Shown: positions 38,035-49,676 of the stretch, in pieces | Position numbering within the stretch: the first letter of the stretch is position 1 | Layout: each line of letters opens with the position of its first letter | Assembly: GCA_000320605.2 (NCBI GenBank) | Contig: KB445797.1 | Coordinates: forward strand, 205,976 to 269,975 | DNA: 64,000 bases | Origin: Gelatoporia subvermispora B | Lineage: Eukaryota > Basidiomycota > Agaricomycetes > Polyporales > Gelatoporiaceae | Direction of reading: 5' to 3' | Notes under the pieces: generated by a model | Told to the model about the DNA's origin: nothing | Databases searched by the model: none | What the model saw: only the letters and a program-made list of their open reading frames with translations | Position numbers and translations under genes: made by a program

Positions 38035-39186
38035 CAGGCTTGGTCAATCGTGCGCTACGATCCGCTGAATTGTGTACGTCACATAACGTTCTCTCGCGAA
38101 CGTCTTGGTTGACCCAAGGACCGCATCCATGTACGTCCTCCAAGTGTTCCGCGCTCTTCCACAATGCGTCTGATCTAGGTTTAGCCAGATGTAACGGTCC
38201 CTACGGTCTAGCTGCAGAGCACGCACCCTGTATCCGGGGTCTATTCTTCTCCTAGTTCCACGTCTACTTCACTACGGGTCACCGGTCACCCCTCAGACAC
38301 CAGGGTAGCGATCTCGAGTCTCCTCCTTAAGACTTACGGTCGTTGCTGGCCAGAAGTCATGCGCTACATCTCGCAAGTGCATCTCGATCGAACTTTACCT
38401 CATCGCTGAGATTCACGTATACCACCTAAACAGTTCGAGGACCATCAATAGCTCTCGCATTACCGGAGTGATCGAAGATCCCCCTGGATTCCGGTCTCAA
38501 GTGGACGAGGTATTCTTGTGAAGGCTTCGCGGAGGAGATGAGGAAGTTATGTCTACTCGCGCGGAGCCAGACGTGCTGCACGTACACGTATCATGCCGTC
38601 AGCAAATTGCAGTTGAAGCGGATAGATCTCAGGGAGATCATCGGGGCGCAGTAGCCCTTAAACGACACACGTAGTCGATTCTGAGCTTGGATCTCTAGCG
38701 AATGTAGAGTAAGCCCAGGAAGAAATATATCTTACTCCGTCTTCCACTATGAGCTCTGGGTCTCAGGCTTCCGACCAGACAGATCTCAGCATTCTCGGGG
38801 CGCACAGTTCTGTTGATGATGTTCTCCGCATCTGGGAATAGTACAGACGAGAGTTCATGAAGAACGGTATGACGTCTGTGCCTCCCAACGCATACGTCGT
38901 CAAACGTTAGACCGCACATGAGTAACGAGATCGCAGACGACCAACGCGCAGACTCAGATCGACGAGCCCGCATATCAGGACGTAGCAACGCTTGCCGCCG
39001 GGACTGATGCCCACCAATGCGCTGCGAAGGCACCATCAACGACGGCTGTGTAGACGTCCAGCGGGGCATACACGACTCGCGATGCATAACTGAGCTCGCG
39101 TTTGCAGGTGTGCCGTCCAGCATAGGGCATAGGTAACATGTGTGTCATGTATGTCTACAGGGGTCACCCGCGCAAACTCGCGCTGT
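38035..39186. other. Decayed duplicated segment with internal inversion
   Basis: Parts match 20985..21560. 38035..38150 is in the same orientation as its partner and 38695..39060 is reversed. The reversed part has a minus-strand ORF of 142 codons (ending IYFFLGLLYIR) that is not open in the other copy. Probably an old gene fragment. I considered a HET-domain origin, but motif order and strand do not fit. Confidence 0.4.
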
Positions 39187-40130
39187 ACGCTATAACGTTC
39201 AGCGGAAATCATAGCACTGATAATCGTGACAGAGCGAAGGAGTTCAACGGGCACTTGAATAACCATCATCCGGTTAATTCTTTGGGACATACAGTCAGAG
39301 GATATTCATCAAAAACCTGGAGAATTACGAGGCATAAATGTATTACAATTTAGAGCCGAGTAAGTAACGTGCGCCGGTCACAAGTAGAACACACGACATG
39401 GAAGTCAAGAGTATGGCGCAATACAACGATCGGGAGTTGGCAAGAGAACGCTTGAATAGGTGCAGATATGGATAGCTGGCATCGTATCCGGGAAACAAGT
39501 AAGAGCAGGATCTGCGATGGGGCTGAAAGCGAGGGGTAGACACCAGAAACCGGATGCATTAGTCTAGTAGTTAGGCCGCCTGAGTCGTTTTGATGCACGA
39601 AGATGGATCGAGACCACGATGAGCGGCGCTGTCAGAGGTGTGTCCCGGAGGGCCTATATGCATCAGCGAGGATCAGGGAGCATATGTTGGCGACGACGAG
39701 GACAGTCCAGTCCTTAGAGATGGGCCAGGGCGCTCAGAAGGAAAATAAAGGTCAGAGGAGACCGGCGCAGAAAATGTTGCGTCCTCCGTTGTCCCGATTG
39801 CGTCATGCCGAGCTTGCCCTAAACTCTGGAGACCAGCGCTTCGTCCAGCGCTCCGGATTTCGCGTTGGCGCTCAGCAAGGCACTGCGGCCTCGATGGCAG
39901 CAAAGTCGAACACGTCCGTGATGACAGCGCATATACACCATCCATTATCCTCCCTTCCCCCCTGTACAGCTACGTATTCTATCTCTGTCCCCCCGCCCAT
40001 CAATGTTGCGCGCAAGTCACAGATTCCCGATTGCTTCCGGGACTCTACCTGTTCGATGTGCTCTCGTTCCCTTCTCGCCCATACCCGATCAGTGCCTTAG
40101 CTCGAATCACTGGGTGGAATGTTTTCTGGT
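39187..40130. repeat. Repeat R-A copy 2 (includes R-D copy 4)
   Basis: Matches 22011..23565 in the same orientation but lacks about 600 bases present there between GAGGACAGTCC-type sequence and GGAGACCGGCGCA. R-D copy 4 is the right part, from about 39765. Shared words include ACGTTCAGCGGAAA at the left end and GAGCTTGCCCTAAACTCT further right. Confidence 0.6.
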
Positions 40131-41012
40131 CTATGCGATATCTTGTATCATTGGCAGCCCCAGGAGCCTGAGCTAGCCGCTCAGATGTCCTGCGAGGCAC
40201 GCTGAAATGTCGTGGTCAATTGCAACGGACACCTGGTACGTGATGTTCAACTGACAAGGATTTCTCGCATCCACTTATCTGAACGGTAGCTCTAGCCTCG
40301 ACCGGAATATTACGAGAGGCCCCGAGCACACTGCGGAGTTTGCGAGGTAAGAGGGATTGATAACGAACATTGTGTCGGATTGACGGAGTGGCGATCACCA
40401 ATATACCTCCGGGTAAGCAGTATCACCGCTTCTTTACTATTTTCGACCTTCAGCCACACTACTTCACCCTATGCATCTTCATGTGAGACACAAGTTGTGA
40501 CCCCTCGGGCACAACGCTGCTCGGGGCGCGTCTCTGATTACGCGCTTTTGCACAGAGATTTAGCATGAATTGCGCTCGCCTGTACGTTGCGTCACGGCGT
40601 ACATAGCTGATTCAAAACCGGATGATTGCACTCCATAAATGCAGCAAGTCATGACAACATCACGTGCATCCGTCCTACCGTCCCTTCACGGACATGATGG
40701 ATGTATCGCGCAGCCAGACTCAGCGATAGCATCGGCCAGCAAACCAGAGGAGGTCAGCACATCAATTTGAAACTGTCTGAGCGACCATGTTAACCCATAT
40801 TTTTGCATAGCATCATTGAGCGACATGAGGCAGTGCTGAGTGAAGCTAGTTGGCTGCCAGACAGTTTTACGAGTGCATGGACCCCATTTGGCTGTGTCAT
40901 CCGACCGAGGATCCTCGATCTTCAAGTATTGGAGAGATTGTTGTGTGTAGATGGTCATTGACCCATGGAAGCATCGGTTCAAAGGCATGCACCATAGGAT
41001 ACGAAACATGTC
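40131..41012. other. Intergenic region, no supported gene
   Basis: Short ORFs up to 107 codons on both strands, with no motifs and no paralogous frame. Nothing identified. Confidence 0.4.
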
Positions 41013-41955
41013 GTAACAGCTCTGATGTCATGGCCGCACTCCGGCCGGTGAACGATCTCTTGCCAGCATGCGTCGACCTGCGTCGCTCTCTTGTTGTCTC
41101 TGAATCTGCGAGCATATGTCATACGGCCAGGATGCCTTGAAGCTCCCGGGCGTCCTCTGCTTCACCTTGTCCCGCTTACAGGCTCCCACAGGATTTCTCT
41201 TTCTAGGTCTGTACGTGACATGAAATGCATCGCCCGTCATGCCCACGTCACGTCCACTCCAGCCTGCGGGACCATTTCCCGTATGGGCTGCTTATTCTCT
41301 ATGCCTACCTATGGCATACCGACCTCTCTCGTAATACCTAGACCGTGGAGGTCACGCCAGACTGGTCGCTACTTTACATGCAAGGCTGTCATGTCTGCTG
41401 ACAGACAGTGACCTTCGAGATTCGCGCTGGTCGCGGTCTCGGTAAGAATGGAGCCTTTATCCATTATTTGAGGTAGTTTCTGTGCGCATATATTGAGCGT
41501 CCGGCACGACATTGACTGAAGACCTCCTTACACGTGCTTTAGAAGTGTAGTTCTGCATCTCAGGACAGTCCTCCAAGTGGCGTCTTCCTCCCCTTCTCAA
41601 CGTTGTCTCAAGCCTTTCGCGCTCGCGAAGGGACTTCATTCTAATACTTCGGTTGCTCATGGTCTGGAGACATATAGTACGTGTTGCTGGATTCTCGGCC
41701 CCATTCCGGCCCACCCGCCGACAATTTCGTGCTGCAATGATTTCAGGGTTGACTTGCGCTGTGTACTTATGTACCCGATTTGTGCGAATTATGATTCAGT
41801 TCTGCGCCAGCACCGAAGGACACAGCATCAAGCTACTGAGGTCAAATAATCCGGAACCCGAGAATTCTTTAGTACAGCGAGCCCAACTAGATTCAGTTGT
41901 GCTATATCGTTCGGAAACAGCACGGACGTATACTACAATGTTTCTACGTGGCGAC
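41013..41955. repeat. Repeat R-B copy 4, 3' flank of gene 6
   Basis: Fourth copy of R-B, beginning at GCTCTGATGTCATGGCCGCA. The TATA-like block is at 41463..41500 with CATATATTGAGC. It ends at the stop codon of gene 6. No protein frame is conserved with the other copies. Confidence 0.7.
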
Positions 41956-44647
41956 CTACATCCGCAGGCCGCCCCAGTGAGACATTGTATAAATCACCTC
42001 CCCGTCCAGCACGTAGAAGTTTGCTGCTACCCACTGCCCGATTTGTCTCAGGTTAGACTCGCGATAGTCGGTTGATTCCGCTGCTTCCACGATGAGAGAT
42101 CTGACCCGTCGGTTAATGATGCCGTCGAGCGCCGCCACGAGCCCATCGACTGGCCCATTCTTCTGCACGTGGCATGTCAGCGTAATGCAACCCAGTCGAT
42201 CAGTGTACTCCAGCGCACCTCGTACCAGTTGCGTATCTGTACGCAGACATCCACTGGTCGGAGTTGTGCAGGGAGTTGGAAAAAGAACGGGACTTGATGC
42301 CACAACCAGTCCTCCAGGTGCGTCTCCACGAAGCCCCGCAGAGCTCGCCCAAGCTCGGGCGTGTATCGTGCTTGAAGGAGATGACCATCCCAGTGATCTT
42401 TGGCATAGTCCCGCATCAACCCCTTGTTCCAATTTTTGCCAGCCAGGAAATCAAGCAGGGATGCCGCAATTAGGGCATGCCCAGACGGTGAGTCGACAAG
42501 GAAGGCGAGATCTATGCACCGGGTGGGATCGGTGAGGAATTGGAGGAAGCTTGGGAGGCAAGCACGGATTAACCGGAGACGTTCGGTCACGTACTTGACA
42601 ATCTCAGCGGATATTCCGAGAATGCTAAGATAATCTGCAGGGAGATCTTTGCTGGCAGTGTATAGTTTCGTCACAGACCATGCCAGCACTTGATGGATGC
42701 GATACATGCGCTCTTCATCCTCTTCAAAGCGCTCAAATGAGCTCTTCAGGAAGGTCATGTAAAGATCGTCGAACCCTACATCGCCTCCACGAGACACAAA
42801 AGTTCGATGATAGACCAGAAGTATGTCATAGAACCTCGTTGCGAGCTGTGTGTCTTGAAAGATCAAACGAACCGCAGCCCTTGCCCATGTAATTCGACCA
42901 TCGGACAGCACTATTAGCTCCTCCATAGCATTTGGACGATCCATCAGGAGTTGGAATCTACCTGGGGCAGCGTTCCTGAATGCTATCTCTATGAAGAGAC
43001 GAACGTGACTACCAACGTCTTCATCCTGAGGCATGTAGCGCCAGCGGATACTGCCCAAGTGATCTGACGGGTGAATCGCATCCAGAATGTACGACTCCGG
43101 ACGGGTGGTGATGAGAATGCGGAGGAATGGTATCTCGTGTGCTGCCTGACAGAGCAACCGCAGCATCAACGGGACGATGAACACAGGCGTGTTTGCGCAT
43201 TCGTGCACTGCATCAAGCACAAATACCAACGTGGATCGTGTCGCAGAATCTCTGAGATTCTTGAGTGGGCTTAGAATGAGGGTCCTAAGCTGATGTTCTA
43301 GTGCCTGACCGCGTCCTGGGTGGTGCTTCAAGGCAGCATTGGCGATACGAAGTCGAAGAGAAGGAATGGACTCCGCTAGCTGGTATGCTATTGTCGGAAA
43401 CACACGGTGCGCATCGCTGCGTTCCGCGGACATGCGGAGGAATAAGAACGAGGCACCGAGTACCCCTTCTGGGAGCTGACGGCAGAAAGCGTGGGATATG
43501 CTGGACTTCACCTGTCCAGCTTGATCGTAAAGAACAAGTACGCGTTCCTTCGACCCGCGTTTTGTCGCCCACTGAACTAAATACTTGAGCATTGCACTCC
43601 TCGTTCCGGTCAGAACGCAAGACTCCTCATTTTCAAACGATTTGTAGGACGCATCCGCCGGGCTGAGCGCATTCAAGGCTGCCCAGATATCTAATCAAGT
43701 CATCATCAACGAGCTTGCCGTGACAAAGGTTGTTTTAAGCACCTTCGTTGAGCTCTAAATTACGGTGTTTCTGGCGTATAAGTCATCAGTCTCAGACACG
43801 GTACCGATCACTTGCTTAGATCGCACCTCGAGATCCGCCGCCATATGTGCCAAAGCATCTCGTATCTCGAAATCCCATGGAATCTGCCAGCGATCTCAGA
43901 ACGACAATGGTACCCCGGCGTGAGTTCACTGACGTTGGCATCGCGCATCGCAGAATCAATTCTCTGACGTATGTTGTTCAGGTTGCCCGTATCTGACGTA
44001 TCTGATCTCGAAAACCAAGGTCTCTCGTAAAATCGCCGTCGTTGAGTCTCCTCGGATTGTACGATACCCTGCAATGTTCTACACGGCCGGCGTTGGAATC
44101 CCGACCCAGAGATGATATCACGGATTGCTCACATTGCAAGTATAGCGGCTCGCTTGATGAGTGCAGTCGTCTGAGATGCAGTGTCTTTACATGATTGTAC
44201 ATAGGGCTGCGCATGCGCAAAAGACGATATTTGCCGCAGAGTTTCGTTCAAAGAATTTTCCAGGCCTTTTATCGTATTCATAGTATCCTGCCTATCCCGA
44301 GGATCGGCTTTCATAGTCTGAAGGATATTGAGCAGTAAATCCTCATATTGATATTGGCTCACGTACCGAGATCCTCTCCGCCAAGGCATTGATCCTAAGT
44401 CCCACCGGTAACGCTTCAGATGACCGTTCGGAGGGTGCCGAGAATACTCGATTGGCAATATTCAGACCTGGCCTGAGGTTAGCATGACCGCATCCCATGT
44501 GTCCTCATTCTAAGAGCGACCTTGTATCAGAGTGTGTACAGAACTAACGGTGGCCAAGTCTCTGTTCTCTTCTCTACGCCTGAAACGTTGCCGCAATCGT
44601 TCCAGAGGGCCTGTAGGCGGTCTCGCTCCCAGTGTTGCGTATGGCAT
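41956..44647 (-). pseudogene. NLR-like NACHT protein (gene 6) with degenerate ATP-binding motifs
   Basis: Same exon plan as gene 3: start MPYATLGARPPTGPLERLRQ (44647), then TMKADPRDRQDTMNTIKGL..., SRSDTSDTGNLNNIRQRID, IPWDFEIRDALAHMAADLE, KHRNLELNE, a large exon (42219 to about 43682) and the tail exon 41956..42162, joined by a 56-base intron. Walker A reads DQAGQVKSS, so both glycines that frame the loop are lost (family GxAGxGKSS). Walker B reads LVFVLDAVHEC, with Gly and the second Asp of DGVDEC replaced. About 20 residues around RLRSVLIVDGxVT are deleted (RLRLIRACLPSF instead) and a second gap lies after ASLLDFLAG. In the second exon the reading frame around AATGAGGACACATGG does not join to the conserved PGLNIANRV segment in any splice I tried. 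The large ORF remains open over 499 codons, so it could be a non-catalytic product; I favour a decaying gene. Confidence 0.72.
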
Positions 44648-44723
44648 GGCGTGTTGCGAAAGAGAGTAAAAGGCGTCAGGGGTGAAACCTTTGGTATGTG
44701 CAAGGTGTTGAGATAGTCTGTTC

Positions 44724-44736
44724 ACACGAGGCGTGT
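44724..44736. promoter_or_regulatory. Perfect palindromic promoter site of gene 6
   Basis: ACACG-AGG-CGTGT, 5-base inverted arms around AGG, 77 bases before the gene 6 ATG. An identical copy is at 49664..49676 and near-identical copies precede genes 3 and 4. Candidate binding site for a dimeric regulator, or part of the core promoter. Confidence 0.5.
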
Positions 44737-44877
44737 CAATGCAACGCATGGAAGTGCAGCACCCAATGTCGCATGTATATCACGACATCAACATGACGCA
44801 TCCGGATATCCTCCAATCGACTTAGGCGCCAATTTCTTACTTCGGATATCATAGCGTGAAGACCAGATGCGGACTGC

Positions 44878-45070
44878 ATTTGACGATCGAATGGGATCCG
44901 GCCGTTCCGGCTCGAATGTCGGGCTCGGAGTGGAAGCCCAAGACAACCGAGATGAAGATAGAGGGGGATGATTCTAGAACATAGACATTGTCGTTGTCTC
45001 CCGTGAGTGAACACGGCGGATTCATAGAAGCGGCTTTGAAGCCACCGCGACACGATCCCTTTGCCGTGCT
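44878..45070 (-). pseudogene. BTB gene 5' remnant with lost start codon
   Basis: Similar to 60118..60306, the first about 60 codons of the intact BTB gene. The ATG of that gene is ACG here (complement of CGT at about 45066..45068). Similarity ends at about 44878 and the rest of the BTB gene is absent. The upstream flank to the right is also kept. Confidence 0.65.
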
Positions 45071-45535
45071 ACTGCATTAGAGGCTATAATGCGAGGTAAC
45101 AGAGTCTGGAGGATTAGAGTTAATCAGATAACAGGACCTGACAGCAACCATGAGGCCTGCACGGGAGCGCCCTGGTACTTGGCTTCGCGCGGCGTGAGTA
45201 AAACTCACCAGTCACCCGGCTCTTTGCTTCCCTATCCCAGCGGCATATACGGTTTAATGTCCCGTGCCTTTAGCATGTCGGCCGCAGAACGGTACTGCGG
45301 GTGACTTCGCCGTCGTGAACGTGTACAGAGATGCCCAAGTCGGGGGTTTTCTTCGTTCGAATCAGGTCGAGATAGTGTTTCCATTGTCCCAGGCAGACCG
45401 GCCGGAGTCTTGATTCAATCGATCCTCACAATGATTAGAGGCTAGCAGATCAAGAAACTCTGAAACCGTCAGGCTCAGAAGACTGACCGGAAGCCCCAGA
45501 CTGGAAAGCGAAGACATGAGGTGCAAGCAACGAGG
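45071..45535. repeat. BTB upstream flank, copy at 45 kb
   Basis: Matches 31924..32395 and 60305..60720, including CCTGCACGG, CCCTATCCCAGC and GGCATATACGGTTTAATG. It is the promoter-side flank of the BTB unit, here attached to a dead 5' fragment. Confidence 0.6.
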
Positions 45536-46030
45536 TCCGGAGACCTCGCAGGTAGCTGCTGACGGCATTGGCAGACATCTATCGGGCGCGAAGACAGGTT
45601 GTTCCAGCGAGGTACCCTAGTCGAACATCCGGAGCTCTCAGATCTCAGAGACCAGCACAGAACAAAGAGGGCCGCGGATCGCGGGATGGGGGAGGGCCTC
45701 AGTCGAGGGGCTGTGAGCAGCCCACGGGGCAGAGAATGCTGCGCCTTCCATACGTCATCCCAAACTCGCCCTAACCCTGCGGGCCGTCCAGCGCGGTGGC
45801 ACTCTCAATAGCGCTCAGGAAGGCGCTCTGACTTACACAGCGACAGCAGATCAAGTCAGACACGTCCACAGGAAAGATACGCGTACAGCGTCCCCTGCTC
45901 TCCGACCGTCGCCAGTCTTATCCTCGTCTTACCCGTGCTTGGATCCTCTCTGGCGTGCCTTCATTCCGATATGATTCGCTTTTGAACACGCTCTTGTTCG
46001 TTTTCTCGCTCGTGCCAAATTTGTCCCCTT
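45536..46030. repeat. Dispersed repeat R-D copy 5
   Basis: Contains CCGGAGACCTCGCAGGTAGC, GGGCGCGAAGACAGG, GGGCAGAGAATGCTGCG and GCGTACAGCGTCCCC, in the same order as the other copies. The plus-strand ORF starting within it (45955..46215, 86 codons) has no recognised feature. Confidence 0.6.
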
Positions 46031-48979
46031 CGCCGGACCAATGGATCGAGATTGCTTCTATGCGCAATGTCTCTGACATTGTACTCCAGCACGGCGAGGT
46101 AGAAATCTATCACGCAAATCGATATACCTCAAAGTTGCTAGAACCGCCCATGCTGCGCGGAGAACTTCGGTGTCAGCTAACAGCCATACATGACCGTCAC
46201 GGTCTTGTTCTCTGATCCCGCCTCAAGCATGGATACAGGGAGAAGCATATAGTTACAACTCAGACTCTGTGGACAGCGTAGCGAACAACGAGCTGACCCT
46301 TTAGATTAGATGTAGGCGGCGATCGGCCATGCAACCCTAGGCAAGCATTACCATCGCGTCTTCGTCATATTCCCTCCGCCCTAGCAGCACTGTTTGGGCC
46401 ATTCATCCAACCCCGGTTTCTTATTATGTGTCTTTCAACACAGATTGGCACCCATTCTCTTCGTCTGTACGTTACATATGGCACTGCATCCCGCTGACAT
46501 CTTTTAGTGCAGGGCTGCAACATTCAACCTTCGTCATTGTGCTTCTGTAGTTTCGCACCTTGACAGACCCCAGGTACGCATCTCGCTACGGGATCATCCC
46601 ACCGACCTGCAAGTCAAGACGGAGACTTGCAGAATGACGCCCTCGCAATCCATAAAACGTGAGCCTCCCACTTCGTAGCTCTTTAGTTGGTCGCGTTGAT
46701 ACAATTGTACATTTTGCGGTATCAGGCACTATACACAGACGTACCAGGTTGGGACCGGACAGTTTGTCGTGGTCACACGGCCAGTATTGATGCGAGAAAA
46801 CATATGCCTTGAGGCAAAACATTGGTATGTCGTCTTTCTCAGCAATTCACTGGTCCATTTCTCCTTGTCCGATCTCGATCACTCGGTATGGTAAGCATCT
46901 TTTTGGTAATTTATGTTTCGTCTTTGTGACGCACCATGAATTTCTCCAGACTATGCTCGTCACCGCAACTGGGAGATAACGTGCATGACTGAGTCCGCAC
47001 CCGAGTATCTATGGTATTTCACATGTAGATCGTGAATTCAATGGTTTATCCACATATCTGTATTGTTTCGGCGTTGTGTATGAGATGGCTACTTTCAGAA
47101 TGTCTGAAGCGCGGACATGTACATACAGAACGAGAACGTGTTCGGTAGCATTGTGACATAACGAGCTACACGAGACTGATGCCGTGTCAAGTGTCCCAAC
47201 ACATGTGCCCCTAGCTTTAGCTATGCAAATTTAAGAGATGAAAAACCAGACATCGTGCGACGGTACACACCTGGAGCAGCCTGCAGCACCGGTCACCTAG
47301 CCGCTATTCATCCAGATTGCGATCTGGGCGCGGCTCTTGGTTACTTCGGAAGATACGTACGCGTGCTCCAGCTGCTGCTTTACTTGTTTCGCGGTAACAC
47401 GACCGCGCTCATGGCGCACTATAAATATCGGTCGACAATTACACAGTGCACAGATGTGTGTAATGATATCTCTATATTATCCTAAGCTTGTGGGAGCCGA
47501 CACGGCATACACTTCCATGAGTGAACATCACCTGACTAGTGCCTGAGAGACTACATGGGCGGACACGGCTTCATCGAGTTGTTTTCTATGAGGGCATCAC
47601 AAACAGGGTATATATGCGCTGTAGGACATGAATATGCTCTCCGTGATAGTCAGGACCAAGAATGGACCTCGCATTTCACGCGTCGGAGGTAACAATCGAA
47701 AACAGGATCTGGATGAGCCCATTTAAGACACGAGATTACCGGTCAATGTGAATGTACCGCTCAGACCATTGCGCTGCAAGGGAGTGAATACACATGTCAC
47801 ACGAAATATTACAAAGGCGCACCTGCGATTACTCGATTTTTTCTCAAACATACCATCGCGCCTTACTCACCTCTGTTCTCCCTCCTCATTACCATCGTGT
47901 AGGCTGTACCCACTCCTATGACATCGAGCAGAGACGAGTGATGGTCGATGGGTTTGTTGCACATGTTCTTGTAAGCTGATTTGAGAACCAGATCAGCGAT
48001 TATCCAAGGCTATCAGAGCGCGGGAATACCGAAGCGTAGGGTGTAACACAAGTTGAAAAGGTAGAACTGTACCAAGTTGACCTGTAGCCCATGCTCTAGA
48101 GATGGAATGCGAGCTCTCGAACGTCGAGGTGCGAACACGGGTTGGGGCGATTGGGTCAAGAACATATTTTTAAGTTGGACTCGGCGGCCGTCTCGGGATG
48201 CCTTTGCTCATAATCAACCCTACACCGTCGGTCAGTATCTAGCATTCTCGTCAAACAGAGGACCGAGCTTACAATCTAGCATCAACCTTTCACATGCGAA
48301 GGAGATGGCATCGCGTCTCAGAATGTCACGCTTGGGCAACTACGACAAGACTTGTAGCAACGGCAACGTTGTATGATGCAAACCAGCAGATGTACATTGA
48401 ACCGAGTTACTTGAGCAGTATATCATGTGCGTGAAATGTCGTCGCGAACGAACAGAATGTCAGACAATCGAGAACCCTTCTCAAGTTCTGTTCCCGTTAG
48501 GCCATGCATATGCTCCTAAGGTAAAGGCACTCTTCAGAGCCCAATCGGCCGATGAGACAATGCTGGTAGCACTTCTCAGCCATCCAATCCGGGAAAGGAC
48601 GAAGAGCGGTATGCATGCGCACCTTAGTCTTTCTCTGGGTGTCGCGACATGGAAGATAGAACGGGCAACCCTCGACATTGATGGTGATGACAAGTGGTGA
48701 AGCGCTTTGACAAGACCCGTCGTGTCCTCAAAATGCTTGTTGCTGAGACCCATCAGCTCGAACTGCAAACAGGATGTGACCATAGCAGTGACATCGAATT
48801 TTGTGAAGACGTCGACAAAGCCTCAGGACTCGCCGATGGGTCCACTTGGAAGTTTTTTCCGTTTTCTTATTTGACTACTTGTGGACCTGGCGGGCGCAAT
48901 GTTCTTCTGAAAGAGGGAGCGCTCTGCTTGGCCTAATGATTTATCAGCATCAGCTTCCATCTACAATGTTCGCCCGGTA
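46031..48979. other. Intergenic region, no supported gene
   Basis: Nearly 3 kb with only short ORFs. The two adjacent plus-strand ORFs at 48425..48700 and 48694..48936 (91 and 80 codons) together cover 500 bases but show no domain, and no splice site joins them clearly. No repeat shared with the rest of the window was found here, which makes it one of the least duplicated stretches of the window. Confidence 0.45.
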
Positions 48980-49588
48980 TCACTCACCGCCGTCGTGAAA
49001 TTCCATGATTTCATGAGGAGTTGTGCGCTGGCGGGGCTCATAGTGTATATACATTGATGGTTGTGACGGCCACCACTTTCGCCTCTGCCGGGAGTCAGGC
49101 ATTGGCGCGATGGTATAAGAAGTGATAGGACACGATGAGGTATGAGATGCAGCGTCTTTACAGGATCGTTCATAGGGCTGCGCATTCGCAATGGACGATA
49201 TCTGACGCAGAATTTCGTGTAAAGAACCGTACAGGTCTTGTAGCTTTTTCGTAGTATCGTGCTTATCCCGAATATCGGCTCTCATAGTCTACAGGACATT
49301 GGACCCTGAATTATCATATTGACTTTGGCTCACGTACCAAGATACACTCCACCAAGGCATTGGTCTCGAGTGCCGCCGCCAATGCCTCAGCTGACCGTTC
49401 GGAAGGTGTGGAGACTACTTGATCGGCAATATTCAGACCTGGCCTAACATTAGCATGACCGCGTTCCATGTTTCCTCAATCAGAGGGCGACCTTGTATTA
49501 GTGTGTGCGTAGACCCGACGTTGGCTGAGTCTCCCGATTGTTCCAGAAAGCCTGTGGGCGATCTCGCTGGATACTTCGCGTTTGACAT
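48980..49588 (-). pseudogene. Orphan N-terminal fragment of an NLR-like gene
   Basis: Similar to the 5' end of gene 6 including its promoter. It starts MSNAKYPARSPTGFLEQSGD (49588), followed by a block coding PGLNIADQV and by MRADIRDKHDTTKKLQDLYG...QISSIANAQPYERSCKDAASH (from 49285). Similarity stops near 49130 and no NACHT exon follows on this strand. About 1.2 kb to the right the plus strand carries gene 7, which lacks just this N-terminal part. The two could be halves of one gene separated by an inversion, or independent partial duplicates. Confidence 0.7.
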
Positions 49589-49663
49589 TGTGTGTTGCGA
49601 AAGAGAGTGAAAGGTGTCAGGGGTAAAATATTCCGTATGTAAAGTGCTTTGGGAAGGCTGTTC

Positions 49664-49676
49664 ACACGAGGCGTGT
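49664..49676. promoter_or_regulatory. Perfect palindromic promoter site of orphan fragment
   Basis: ACACG-AGG-CGTGT, identical to the gene 6 site and 76 bases before the fragment's ATG. The flanks TTC and CAATG are also identical to gene 6. Confidence 0.45.
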
